DNA from: JBHHYU01 sp046757725
Lineage (GTDB): Bacteria > Desulfobacterota > Binatia > UBA9968
Assembly (NCBI GenBank): GCA_046757725.1
Contig: JBHHYU010000006.1
Coordinates: 21,591-85,590 of the forward strand
DNA length: 64,000 bases
Direction of reading: 5' to 3'
Below, piece by piece: positions 46,628 to 54,949 of the stretch. Below the pieces are notes generated by a model. It was not told the origin of the DNA and searched no databases. It worked only from the letters and a program-made list of their open reading frames with translations. Positions within the stretch are counted from its first letter, which is position 1. Every line of letters starts with the position of its first letter. The position numbers and the translations under genes were made by a program.

Positions 46628-46903
46628 CTTTTCTCACCTCCTTAATCTATTCAGCATTAGGGCACCTTGTTGGATAGCAGAATTTACGTTTTTACCTATG
46701 CAGTTGCCAAGGTTTAAAAGCCTCTGCCCAAACGTGTGATTTGGATAGAACCGCAGGGGGGGCCACACCTTCCGCCCTGCCACGTTAGAGAGTTAAAGGG
46801 TTGAAAAATCGAAAAACTCTTGTGCCCGTAGACCCTTCAACTTTTTCAGGCCCCGAGGTATCTTCCAGAGGGACAAAAATATTAGCAATCCGCGGGTGGT
46901 TCT
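46628..46903. other. non-coding stretch upstream of repeat copy A
   Basis: Holds the presumed promoter of the small secreted-protein gene (reverse). Together with the repeat that follows (46904-47131) it makes a 525-bp gap without a gene. Open frames here are not supported by codon pattern or ribosome sites. Confidence 0.4.
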
Positions 46904-47131
46904 ATGAACTACCCCGTAGCAAGCTGCTGGGTATCAAAAGGAACGGACTCATGTCAACACATTGCTATCGCGCCAAGAGCCTACTCCGCCGAAGCAGGCG
47001 CTTCCGCTGCGAAGGCCGGGCGCCAAGGGCGCAAAGAAAAACATGACCCTATTTCTCCGAACTTGGCGTGCTTTGCGTCTTTGCGGGAGCCATCGTTTTG
47101 CCATTTCCGTAAGCCACATTTTAACCGATTG
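46904..47131 (+). repeat. ~228-bp dispersed repeat, copy A
   Basis: Nearly identical by eye to the reverse complement of 51509-51737. It starts with a partly degraded palindrome (taccccgtagc/gctgctgggta, 46910-46933), runs through a segment with caaagaaaaacatgaccc, and ends at taaccgat. Open frames in it (both strands) occur because of the repeat and are not genes. Confidence 0.85.
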
Positions 47132-47152
47132 CTGCAAACAGATGAGCTGTTT

Positions 47153-48136
47153 CTACCGGTTATTCCACCCCTCACCAAACGCTTCGGCCTCCCTAAATCC
47201 TTCTTCCCTCCATTCATCAATGAGTTCGCGGACAGGAATTTTACGATGCATCAGCCCTTTCATGAGGCTCTTATACAGAGGCGCAGATTCCGTCTGGGCG
47301 TTAACGGGGCATACGGTTAGACAAATCTTGCAACCTTCGTAGTCCTCGAAATAGGGGCGGCAAGCCGGGGTATCCACATGCCAGCGAACGGTACCAAAAA
47401 CCTCTTGTTTCTTGGGAACAATGGCATTGCCGGGACAGAAATTAGTACACGCATTGCAGCGCAAGCACAAATCATCAAAACCGTAATCGGCAGGCGCCGG
47501 TTCGGCAACGAGCGGTATCTCAGTTGTCACAACACCAAGACGCACACTGGGGCCAAATTTCTTGGTAATCAAGGACCCATGGCGACCCAACTCGCCTAAT
47601 CCGGCCTTCCAGGCAATGGGTATAAAGAGAGCGGGCCCTTCATTCGGATAGCCCACGGCATGGTAACCAAACGAACGAATAAATTGCGCCAACCGCACGG
47701 ATAGATCCGAGAGCCTGTAGTAAACCCTATGAACTTCCATTTGGGACAACGGACCCAACCGTTTCATCTCATCGAAATCCATGTGAATGGCGAAGGAGAT
47801 CCCACGGTTGTGACCTTGAGGGGGTGCAGTACCGCGGACAAAGTCGAACCGATCCACGGGGGCAATACCGACGAGATCGGCACCCAGCTGCAGGGCGGTC
47901 TCCTTTACGAATCGTGTTACTCCGTCCCAATCCTTCGTTTCCAGTTTTTCGGGATTGAGGGGGCCATCGTAAAGACCGCGTTGCGCATGCTCGGCCCTCA
48001 TGAACATGAAGCGACGGGTTTGCGGGTGCCGCTTCGCCTTCGTGGCTTCACCGCGCTTTTTATCTGGGAACGGCGACTGCTTGATGGCCGGTTCTCTACC
48101 AGGTGTGAAGATGATACCTTTAGGCTCCATGGGCAC
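47153..48136 (-). CDS. QueG/reductive-dehalogenase-like 4Fe-4S protein
   Basis: 327 residues. After a basic N-terminal extension, a domain with LGADLVGIAPVDRF and AGLGELGRHGSLITKKFGP resembles the corrinoid-binding domain of epoxyqueuosine reductase and reductive dehalogenases. A ferredoxin part follows: CLRCNACTNFCPGNAI and CKICLTVCPVNA, giving two 4Fe-4S clusters. No clear Tat signal or membrane-anchor gene is seen, so it is not a classical respiratory dehalogenase; substrate unknown. Its 3' end lies 21 bp inside repeat copy A's edge, within the segment bounded by the inverted repeats. Confidence 0.78.
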   Translation of the reverse strand: MPMEPKGIIFTPGREPAIKQSPFPDKKRGEATKAKRHPQTRRFMFMRAEHAQRGLYDGPLNPEKLETKDWDGVTRFVKETALQLGADLVGIAPVDRFDFVRGTAPPQGHNRGISFAIHMDFDEMKRLGPLSQMEVHRVYYRLSDLSVRLAQFIRSFGYHAVGYPNEGPALFIPIAWKAGLGELGRHGSLITKKFGPSVRLGVVTTEIPLVAEPAPADYGFDDLCLRCNACTNFCPGNAIVPKKQEVFGTVRWHVDTPACRPYFEDYEGCKICLTVCPVNAQTESAPLYKSLMKGLMHRKIPVRELIDEWREEGFREAEAFGEGWNNR

Positions 48137-48603
48137 AATCCCCTGAACTACGAACTAACTTGAGTAATGTATTTCAAATGAAACTCATATTCAACGTGAA
48201 TTTATGAGCTTTAAGGGGCGGACCGGCCCTTATTCCCAATTTAGGACAGAGAATAGTCGGTACTCCGGTCTTATTTTCAGCTTCAGTGCGGGTTTACGGA
48301 AGAGATACTGAGCCGGGTACTCCCGCCCGTGACCGGCGTAAGGTCCTCAAGCAGCCCGTTGGGGGCTCTCGCAAGGTTCCTGATCGGAACCTTCAAGGAC
48401 GTTGCAAAAGAAACCCCGCACAGCTAGGTTGACAGAGCACCTGTCAATTCGATAACGTCTGGTTCAAACCACCGGTTCGAAAGGCAGCCTTGTCTTGCCC
48501 CACTAAAGCTTGATTCTGCTAAACGTAGCCTGGTGGACGGTCATTTGCAGAAATTCCCTGCTCTTTACGGGCTTATCTGCCATAACGAGGTTTTCATTAT
48601 CCT
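48137..48603. other. hairpin-rich 467-bp leader upstream of asnB
   Basis: No gene. Several perfect stems follow one another: agccc/gggct (48353-48367), aaggttcc/ggaacctt (48373-48393) and ttgacag/ctgtcaa (48429-48447). This may be a structured 5' leader or operator region for the asparagine synthetase operon, and also holds the start region of the divergent QueG-like gene. Confidence 0.45.
48429..48456 (+). promoter_or_regulatory. operator-like inverted repeat overlapping a possible promoter
   Basis: ttgacag (48429-48435) and ctgtcaa (48441-48447) form a perfect 7-5-7 inverted repeat. Its left arm is a consensus -35 TTGACA, and 16 bp further is GATAAC (48451-48456), a 4/6 match to a -10 box. 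A regulator bound here would block the promoter. The asnB start is about 150 bp downstream. Confidence 0.4.
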
Positions 48604-50133
48604 ATGTGTGGAATAGCGACATACGTCGGATGTCAGTCGAGTACGGTCACCAACATGATGGACGGTATAGCTGGACGTCTCCAGCACCGAGGGCCCGACG
48701 ATTCTGGGGTCTTCCACGTCGGTTCGACGGTGCTCGCTCATCGGCGCTTGTCGATCATCGACGTCGCCGGGGGAAAACAACCTATATACAACGAAAACGG
48801 CGATCTGGCCCTTGTTTGCAACGGTGAGATCTACAACCATGAGCGGCTGCGCCATGAGTTGCGGGACCGACACCGCTTCCGCACACACTCCGATTCCGAG
48901 GTTATTCTTCACCTATACGAAGATTTGGGCCCGGCATTCGTGACAAAGCTTGACGGCATGTTCGCCTTCGTGTTGAGCGACGGCGAGGAGGTCTTCGCAG
49001 CGCGTGATCCCCTCGGTATCAAGCCGCTGTATATGGGAAGCGATGCCGAGGGTGGACTGTGGTTTGCCTCCGAACTCAAGGCGCTGATCGATGTGTGTGT
49101 AGATATCAAGGAGGTCCCACCAGGATTTGCGTACACTCGCGGCACCCTGGAGCAATGGTATCATCCATTGTGGCGGGAGCCGCCGGATCGGTCTTTGATG
49201 CTCGACCCAAGTTCAATCCGGGATAGGCTTGAATCCGCGGTTGTCAAGCGGTTGATGAGCGAGGTTCCAGTGGGGGTGTTCCTTTCCGGCGGGCTCGACT
49301 CGAGCATCATCGCTGCGCTGGTGCGCCAGCACGTGGATGAGCTGCACAGCTTCTCGGTCGGATTGGAGGGGTCACCGGACATCCTCGCCGCCAGGAAGGT
49401 GGCCGAACATCTCCGCACGCGTCACCACGAGTACGTTTACACCTCTGGAGAGGTCATCCGTGTGCTCGAAGAGGTGATCGCCCATCTTGAGTCCTACGAT
49501 CCCGCGTTATTGCGCAGCGCTGTGCCGTGTTACTTTGTCTCCAAGATCGCCTCGGATCACGTCAAGGTCGTGCTGAGCGGAGAGGGCTCCGATGAGGCCT
49601 TCGCAGGCTACCTTTACTTCGACAGCGTCGGTGATCCGGCTGCCCTCCATCGCGAGTGCGTGCGATTACTGACCGGCCTGCACAACATGAACCTGCAGCG
49701 AGTCGACCGCATGACGATGGCTCATTCCATCGAGGGTCGCGTTCCCTTCCTCGACATTGACTTTCTCGATACCGTAATGGCAATCGATCCGGGTGAAAAA
49801 CTTCACCGGCGCGGTCGCCCGGAAAAATGGCTACTGCGCAGCGCCGTGACCGACCTTCTGCCGGAGTCCATTCTGTGGCGCACGAAACAGGAGTTCGCCC
49901 AGGGATGCGGTTCCGAATGGACCCTGCGGGAGTATTGTGCAGAGGTAGTCAGCGAAGGCGACTGGGCCCAGGCCACCCGGAGCTACCCCGTCGACGCGCC
50001 TCGGACAAAGGAAGAGTTCCACTACCGACGCATCTTCGAGGAGATCTTTCCGGGGGAGACATCGCGTCGGACGGTAGGGCGCTGGCGCGGTGCATTTACT
50101 TCACCAAGTGAACAGGAGGAATACAATGCCTAA
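48604..50133 (+). CDS. asnB: asparagine synthetase (glutamine-hydrolysing) family protein
   Basis: 509 residues. MCGIATYVG exposes Cys2 as the glutaminase nucleophile; RGPDDSG, CNGEIYNH and RDPLGIKPLY belong to the class II amidotransferase domain, and SGGLDSS at 228-234 is the PP-loop of the synthetase domain. It is shorter than housekeeping AsnB (about 550) and is coupled by an 8-bp overlap to a methyltransferase gene, so it might amidate a specialised substrate rather than make free asparagine. The segment looks somewhat richer in GC than the LPS region. Confidence 0.9.
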   Translation: MCGIATYVGCQSSTVTNMMDGIAGRLQHRGPDDSGVFHVGSTVLAHRRLSIIDVAGGKQPIYNENGDLALVCNGEIYNHERLRHELRDRHRFRTHSDSEVILHLYEDLGPAFVTKLDGMFAFVLSDGEEVFAARDPLGIKPLYMGSDAEGGLWFASELKALIDVCVDIKEVPPGFAYTRGTLEQWYHPLWREPPDRSLMLDPSSIRDRLESAVVKRLMSEVPVGVFLSGGLDSSIIAALVRQHVDELHSFSVGLEGSPDILAARKVAEHLRTRHHEYVYTSGEVIRVLEEVIAHLESYDPALLRSAVPCYFVSKIASDHVKVVLSGEGSDEAFAGYLYFDSVGDPAALHRECVRLLTGLHNMNLQRVDRMTMAHSIEGRVPFLDIDFLDTVMAIDPGEKLHRRGRPEKWLLRSAVTDLLPESILWRTKQEFAQGCGSEWTLREYCAEVVSEGDWAQATRSYPVDAPRTKEEFHYRRIFEEIFPGETSRRTVGRWRGAFTSPSEQEEYNA

Positions 50134-51406
50134 CGCCAATACACTATCACCTACAAACGAAACCAACGGTCTCCGAACATACAGCGAGACCGTCGCTAAA
50201 GGACTATACAACAAATATATTGGTGGTCTGTTTGGAAAACACGACAACGTACGGACCTACTGGGAGGACCAGCTAACCCGGCTCGCCCTGCGCCCGTTCG
50301 TTAATCGGATTGCCCAAGCCTGCCGCGCCGAAAACCGCGGCGTGCGCATCTTGGACCTGGGATGCGGTGCGGGGCAGGGATACGAATTGCTGACGCGTAT
50401 CAACCAGAAAGACCTGAATATGGACACCGATTTGCCCTATGTGCTGCCCCCAGAAGAGATAGGTCAGTTTCTCGGCGTTGACATAAGCGATGCCATGGTT
50501 GAACAGGGCCGGCAGAACTACTCCGGCGTTTCGAACGTCGCCTTCGAGCAAGCGGATCTGTCCGAGGGACTCGGGATGGTCAAGTCGGAGTCACCCTTCG
50601 ACATCTACTTCTCGTCGTACGGCGCCTTGTCTCATTTAGAAACCGCCGCCCTCCGTCAATGCTTGACTGATATCCTCTACCACGCGAGACCGGGAGCACT
50701 GGTGGTATTAGATATGGTTGGACGCTACTCGCCGGAGTGGCCGCTCTATTGGAGCACGGATAATGAAGTCGAGGACATGCACCCATACTCGATGAGTTAC
50801 ATGTACGACGAACAGGAGCGGCGGAAAGGCGAGATAGAGCAATTTCCCCTCCGCTTCTGGAGTAGTGTTGACGTACGTCGTATGTGCGACGAACTGGGTC
50901 AGCATCAAGGTGTCTCCTTGAAGCCGATCGAGTTCTTAGATCGCTCGATATTCGTAGGGCGCCACACCGACACACGGGAATACCAGTGTAGCCTCCCGCG
51001 CCTCCGCAGGGTCGTAAACAAGCTGTACGAACTAAACGTCCGAACGCATATCGAACAGCTCCGATTGGACTATCGGCCCTCGGATGGTCCCGAGGAACTC
51101 AACCGTTTCTTTAGTGAATTGGCCATGAGCTGGACGAAGGTCGTTGACTTTACGCTGAACCGGATTCAGGGCGACCGCATGGACCTCGTAGCCCTCGATG
51201 GCTGGCGCACGTTCGCTCCCGCTTTGCAGACGGCCCTGATGACAATGGACCGAGTGATCGACAGCGTGTCCTGGATCAGTCTTGGCGATGTCCGCGCCAA
51301 CATCCTGGAACCGCAGCTGGCCTACGTGCTGCAACGTCTCGAGTATACCATGCAGCACGGATGGGGCTGTGGGCACGGTCTGGTCGTTGTGTTACAAGTG
51401 GAATAG
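50126..51406 (+). CDS. class I SAM-dependent methyltransferase partnered with AsnB
   Basis: 426 residues from ATG 50126 (CAGGAGGA at 50113-50120). Motif I is RILDLGCGAGQGYELL, then FLGVDISDAMVEQG and PGALVVLDMVGRYSPEW in the core fold. A C-terminal domain of about 170 residues after the Rossmann part (RLRRVVNKLYELNVRTHIEQL and later GHGLVVVLQVE) is not one I recognise. The tight overlap with asnB implies a shared pathway; product unknown. Confidence 0.78.
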   Translation: MPNANTLSPTNETNGLRTYSETVAKGLYNKYIGGLFGKHDNVRTYWEDQLTRLALRPFVNRIAQACRAENRGVRILDLGCGAGQGYELLTRINQKDLNMDTDLPYVLPPEEIGQFLGVDISDAMVEQGRQNYSGVSNVAFEQADLSEGLGMVKSESPFDIYFSSYGALSHLETAALRQCLTDILYHARPGALVVLDMVGRYSPEWPLYWSTDNEVEDMHPYSMSYMYDEQERRKGEIEQFPLRFWSSVDVRRMCDELGQHQGVSLKPIEFLDRSIFVGRHTDTREYQCSLPRLRRVVNKLYELNVRTHIEQLRLDYRPSDGPEELNRFFSELAMSWTKVVDFTLNRIQGDRMDLVALDGWRTFAPALQTALMTMDRVIDSVSWISLGDVRANILEPQLAYVLQRLEYTMQHGWGCGHGLVVVLQVE

Positions 51407-51508
51407 ATTCCGGGAAGCGTATTTATTGAAGCGTGAACCATATAAGGAGGTACCGAGGTGGCTAAGCTGTACTTTCATTCAATCGCTACGGGTTAATTCC
51501 CCGCAGCT
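51407..51508. other. junction between methyltransferase gene and repeat copy B
   Basis: Contains a strong ribosome site and start codon leading into only 12 codons (see 51458). The following ttcattcaatcgctacggg and the cccgcagc stretch look like a part of a palindromic repeat unit into which or next to which copy B lies. Confidence 0.4.
51458..51496 (+). pseudogene. possible gene remnant truncated by repeat
   Basis: AAGGAGG at 51444-51450 is seven bases before a GTG. Codons read MAKLYFHSIATG then TAA. The first residues resemble a normal protein start (thymidine kinases, for example, begin MAKLYF), but the following bases look like repeat sequence, so a third gene of the asnB operon may have been cut off here. 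Too short to identify. Confidence 0.3.
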
Positions 51509-51737
51509 ATCGGTTAAGATGTGGCTTACGGAAACGGCAAAATGATGACTTGCGCAAAGGCGCAAAGCACGCCAAGTTCGGAGAAATAGGGGTCATGTTT
51601 TTCTTTGCGCCCTTGGCGCCCGGCCTTCGCAGCGGAAGCGCCTGCTTCGGCGGAGTAGGCTCTTGGCGCGATAGCAATGTGTTGACATGAGTCCGTTCCT
51701 TTTGATACCCCGCAGCTTGCTGCGGGGTAGTTCATTT
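51509..51737 (-). repeat. ~228-bp dispersed repeat, copy B (inverted)
   Basis: Reverse complement of copy A (46904-47131) with few differences. Its outer end is a perfect palindrome, taccccgcagc/gctgcggggta around two bases (51706-51729). The two copies enclose 4.4 kb with the QueG-like gene, asnB and the methyltransferase. No transposase is present. Confidence 0.85.
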
Positions 51738-51812
51738 CGATTCGAATCTACGGCGATGGGTTCCCTTACGAGCAAATATGTGTTATCCAGAAGCGTAAAA
51801 GGGAATCCTGTG

Positions 51813-52325
51813 ATGGGCAAACCGAGTTCAGATAGAATACTACCCAATGGGCTGGTTTTGTTCGTGGTTTTATTGTCATGGATATCATACGGCTATGCAG
51901 AGGCACCCGCTACTAAGGAAACCGCGGAACAATGGGAGGAGATAGCCTCTTTAAGGTATGAGGCTGCCATAGGCCACGAGTCACGGGCCGAACAGAAGGA
52001 AGCGCTTGGGAGTGAAACCCCTGGTGTGGCTCTTAGCGCTGCCGGTGATGAGAAGGTATCCGCTTCAGGCGGTTACAAAACCGCAAGCGAGCATTGGAAA
52101 AAAGCAGCTGAGGCGTACAAGGCGACGGGTGATTTAGATAATGCAAAAAAAGCCCGATACAACTCCGATCTGGCTTGGGAGTCGGCTAAACGTACGCTTC
52201 GCGAGGCAGCGGAATTGCATAAGAGGGCCGCAAAGGTGTTCGAAGACGCGAACAAACTGGGCGAGAAAATAGACGCGCTCAAAAAGGTGGCTAGTGATCT
52301 CGAAGCCTTACTGAACATGAAATAA
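51813..52325 (+). CDS. secreted alanine-rich helical protein of unknown function
   Basis: About 170 residues from ATG 51813. GLVLFVVLLSWISYGYA forms the signal-peptide core, so upstream in-frame ATGs (which run into repeat copy B) are unlikely. The mature part is Ala/Lys/Glu-rich with repeating helical stretches (KTASEHWKKAAEAYKATGD, AAELHKRAAKVFEDANKLG), like a periplasmic coiled-coil or TPR-like helical bundle. No catalytic motif. Unknown whether it is tied to the respiratory cluster that follows. Confidence 0.65.
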   Translation: MGKPSSDRILPNGLVLFVVLLSWISYGYAEAPATKETAEQWEEIASLRYEAAIGHESRAEQKEALGSETPGVALSAAGDEKVSASGGYKTASEHWKKAAEAYKATGDLDNAKKARYNSDLAWESAKRTLREAAELHKRAAKVFEDANKLGEKIDALKKVASDLEALLNMK

Positions 52326-52401
52326 TTGGAGTTAATTAGCAGTTCAAAGGTTTTAAAAGCGGCGGTCATTGGTGACAAGTCAATACCAACCGCCAGACAG
52401 C

Positions 52402-52429
52402 TTGACAAATCGTGCCCTTAAGATCTAAT
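52402..52429 (+). promoter_or_regulatory. sigma70-like promoter for the formate dehydrogenase region
   Basis: TTGACA (52402-52407), a 16-bp spacer and TCTAAT (52424-52429, 5/6 to consensus). The ATG at 52440 lies only about 4 bases after the expected start of transcription, so the first gene would be nearly leaderless. Confidence 0.45.
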
Positions 52430-52439
52430 AGGGGCCAGT

Positions 52440-54401
52440 ATGGCAGCCAAATGGGGGCTTTTCCTCTGTAATTGTCACCGCACACTTTCCCTCGATCCTG
52501 AGCGGCTTGTCCTTCCTACCGTCCCCAGCGTTCTCTCATTCGCAAGGGATCCAGAGACTGAGGCTCCTAAATTTGCCTCAAGTGTCCAGAGTGAGGGACC
52601 CGATCAGGTACTGATCAGTTGCTGTGCCGGTCCCGGTCTGTTTAATCAGGCGATCAATAATGGCACGGCACCGTCTACGAAGCTGCGATTTGTTGATCTA
52701 AAAGGCCTCTGTTTTCAGGTCCATTCGGATCCCGCAGAGGCCCATGCCAAAGCAAACCGGTTGTTGTGTGCCGCGATGGAAACCGCCGAAGCGGAGACAC
52801 AGGTGACCTATAATCCCTTGAATGTCGGGGGTCGTATCGTTATTGCGACCGATTCGACCCAAGGGATACAGTTCGCAGAAAAACTCCGAGACATCGCCCA
52901 GACAAGTTTTATTATCGCCCCGGATGTCCTGCCGGATCTGTCCCCGACGCTGGAGGTGACCAGGGGTCGGGTTCTGGGTGTCCAGGGCTCCTTGGGCGGC
53001 TTTCGGGTGACCGTTGAGACTAATGACGGGCCTAAACGGGGTCATCGGGACCTGCAGGCGGATCAATTCGTATCCATATCAGAGAACGACACACCGGGTA
53101 TTAAACGGCGTACGGGCTGTCATTTGCTTGTCAAGCCGGACAGGGCTGACCTCGACGAACTTGCAATGCGCGTCCGTGACCTCATCGGTGACTTTGTCAA
53201 GCCGGTTCAGGTGGCATATAACGGCGATATCTGTGCGGGAGGGACGGCAGACCAGAAGGGGTGTGGAATCTGCATAACCTCGTGTCCGTACGACGCCATC
53301 AGCCGCGACCCGCAAAATCATTTTCGGATGCAGGTTGATCACATGGCTTGCGAGGGGTGCGGCGCCTGTGCCTCGGCTTGTCCCACAAGCTCCCTGCGCT
53401 TTACGGAGCCCTCCCCGCATGAGCTCTATACGCGGCTCGCCGCTCTGCTCGGGCACAGACCAGGGCACAGTAACGGGGAACGTTTGACTGTTCTCTTCCA
53501 TTGCGGCGAGCAGGGCAGGCGTGTACTCGAAGAGGCAGGCCGGCGGCCACTGCCATACCCGGCGAGCGTGTTTCCCGTCGAGGTGCCGTGTCTGCGCTAT
53601 GTTTCCGAGGCCAACATCCTGGCCGCTTTCCGCTTGGGTGCGGCCGGAGTCGGTCTCCTGGGCTGCGAGACATGCCAGCACGGGGAGCGGGAATTACTCT
53701 ATCAGAAAGTTGACTTCTGCCGTCTGACTCTGGATGCCTTTGGCATGGGCTCTGAACGGTTGCGCCTCATGACTGCAGACCATGGTACGGAGGTGGAAGT
53801 CGTCACAGCCCTATCGAGCTTTGCCGAGAAGCTGGATAAGGCGCCTATCCACTGGGACGGCAAACGCATCGATTCCTGGGGTAACCGGGAGGTAGTAGCC
53901 GACGCGATTCGGACCTTTATCGAACAGACAGGCCGGGAGCCCGGACGCAGGGCCCTCGATCCCTCGCAGCCCTTTGCTCTTGCGGATGTTGAGAGCTCTG
54001 GTTGTACCCTGTGTCGCTCCTGCGTGAATGTTTGTCCGGTACATGCCTTCAGCATCGAGGAGGGAAAAGGCTCATTGAGGTCTAAGGCCATTGCCTGTGT
54101 GGCCTGTGGTCTCTGCGAGAAGGTCTGCCCTGAAAACGTAATCACGCTTCGGCGGGAAATTTTCTTTGAACGGGACGCCCTCGATTACCAGACAGTAGTA
54201 GAAGACCCAATGGTCTCGTGTGGCAAGTGCGGGAAGCCCTATATCAACAAAAAGGCTCTGGAGACCATTGAGACTCGGCTGTTTTCACTTGAGTCGTTGA
54301 TGGATACTTTTAGCGGTAATCGGCGAAAACTGCTCAGATTGTGTCCTGACTGCCGTGCCGCAGAAGCCATGCTGGAAGTGGAGAAAGGCTGGAAACCGTG
54401 A
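52440..54401 (+). CDS. multi-cluster ferredoxin with MvhD/HdrA-like domains
   Basis: 653 residues. The N-terminus (WGLFLCNCHRTL) resembles the Cys start of HdrA. Ferredoxin motifs occur as GCGICITSCPYDAI and CEGCGACASACPTS in the middle, and CTLCRSCVNVCPVHAF and CVACGLCEKVCPENVI near the end. Between them, FHCGEQGRRVLEEAG and LLGCETCQHGE form an MvhD-like 2Fe-2S hydrogenase-partner domain, and CGKCGKPYINK is a further Cys pair. No FAD-binding GxGxxG of full HdrA is obvious. It probably carries electrons between formate dehydrogenase and soluble or heterodisulfide-type partners; inference from position. Confidence 0.75.
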   Translation: MAAKWGLFLCNCHRTLSLDPERLVLPTVPSVLSFARDPETEAPKFASSVQSEGPDQVLISCCAGPGLFNQAINNGTAPSTKLRFVDLKGLCFQVHSDPAEAHAKANRLLCAAMETAEAETQVTYNPLNVGGRIVIATDSTQGIQFAEKLRDIAQTSFIIAPDVLPDLSPTLEVTRGRVLGVQGSLGGFRVTVETNDGPKRGHRDLQADQFVSISENDTPGIKRRTGCHLLVKPDRADLDELAMRVRDLIGDFVKPVQVAYNGDICAGGTADQKGCGICITSCPYDAISRDPQNHFRMQVDHMACEGCGACASACPTSSLRFTEPSPHELYTRLAALLGHRPGHSNGERLTVLFHCGEQGRRVLEEAGRRPLPYPASVFPVEVPCLRYVSEANILAAFRLGAAGVGLLGCETCQHGERELLYQKVDFCRLTLDAFGMGSERLRLMTADHGTEVEVVTALSSFAEKLDKAPIHWDGKRIDSWGNREVVADAIRTFIEQTGREPGRRALDPSQPFALADVESSGCTLCRSCVNVCPVHAFSIEEGKGSLRSKAIACVACGLCEKVCPENVITLRREIFFERDALDYQTVVEDPMVSCGKCGKPYINKKALETIETRLFSLESLMDTFSGNRRKLLRLCPDCRAAEAMLEVEKGWKP

Positions 54402-54423
54402 CACAGAAGCTGATAAAGGGAGA

Positions 54424-54495
54424 GTTCAAAACGTTCAACTTGTTCAAGGCGTTCAAACGATTCAAACCATTTGAACCATATTGAACAATTGGAAC
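54424..54495 (+). repeat. 9-bp-period array GTTCAANNN with inverted continuation
   Basis: TTCAA begins at 54425, 54434, 54443, 54452 and 54461, exactly every 9 bp. It is then followed by the complement ttgaac at 54471 and 54481 and tggaac at 54490, so the whole could fold into a long stem. It lies in the 104-bp gap between the MvhD-like gene and the next gene. Confidence 0.7.
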
Positions 54496-54505
54496 AAGTG
54501 GAAGT

Positions 54506-54949
54506 ATGGAGACGAGAGAGAAGCAGAAACGCAGAAAAGGCAAACGTGGGAGGCGGAAGAGTAAGGAGTTGATGGATGCGGCCCTTGATGCCTATATCCG
54601 CCATCTGGCACTGGAAAAATGGCGTCAGGTGACCGATCTCCAAGAGACTCTTGGGGTTGATGTGGGGCAGGCGGTCCGTGATGTCGGATGCTTTCCGGAA
54701 AGGGGAGCCTATGGAAACATCTGGGAGCGATGGTGGCAGACCCATGTTGTCGGCATTCATAATGCGGAGACCTCACCGCTAATCGAGCACATTGAGGCGG
54801 CGGTTCAGGGTGCGCTCGAAGAGGAGATCGTCACTCGACAGAAGCAAGAAGATGTAACGGTAGAAGATACCCTGGGCTACAAAGCCTTTCTGGATTCCGC
54901 TATGGACCACTTGTTTGAGGAAGAAGAGGGGTCCATCGAGGAGATGTGA
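54506..54949 (+). CDS. uncharacterised protein in formate dehydrogenase region
   Basis: 147 residues. A very basic N-terminus (EKQKRRKGKRGRRKSKE) precedes a helical domain with LEKWRQVTDLQETLG and a highly acidic end (LFEEEEGSIEEM). No Cys-rich or catalytic motif. It ends one base before the TorD-type chaperone gene, implying co-translation; a role in handling the dehydrogenase precursor is plausible but unproven. Confidence 0.65.
   Translation: METREKQKRRKGKRGRRKSKELMDAALDAYIRHLALEKWRQVTDLQETLGVDVGQAVRDVGCFPERGAYGNIWERWWQTHVVGIHNAETSPLIEHIEAAVQGALEEEIVTRQKQEDVTVEDTLGYKAFLDSAMDHLFEEEEGSIEEM

Noticed and set aside
46801..47342. Several overlapping open frames on both strands near 47 kb
   Set aside because: They are produced by the 228-bp repeat; the same peptide appears in the inverted copy at 51.5-51.8 kb, and they overlap the QueG-like gene end.
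47729..48163. 144-codon forward frame antisense to the QueG-like gene
   Set aside because: Shadow of a gene with clear Fe-S motifs on the reverse strand.
48465..48490. GGTTCAAA/GGTTCGAA words resembling a tRNA T-loop
   Set aside because: No complementary T-stem, no acceptor stem and no anticodon arm can be drawn around them.
51526..51847. Reverse open frames over repeat copy B
   Set aside because: Mirror of the frames in copy A; repeat DNA, not genes.
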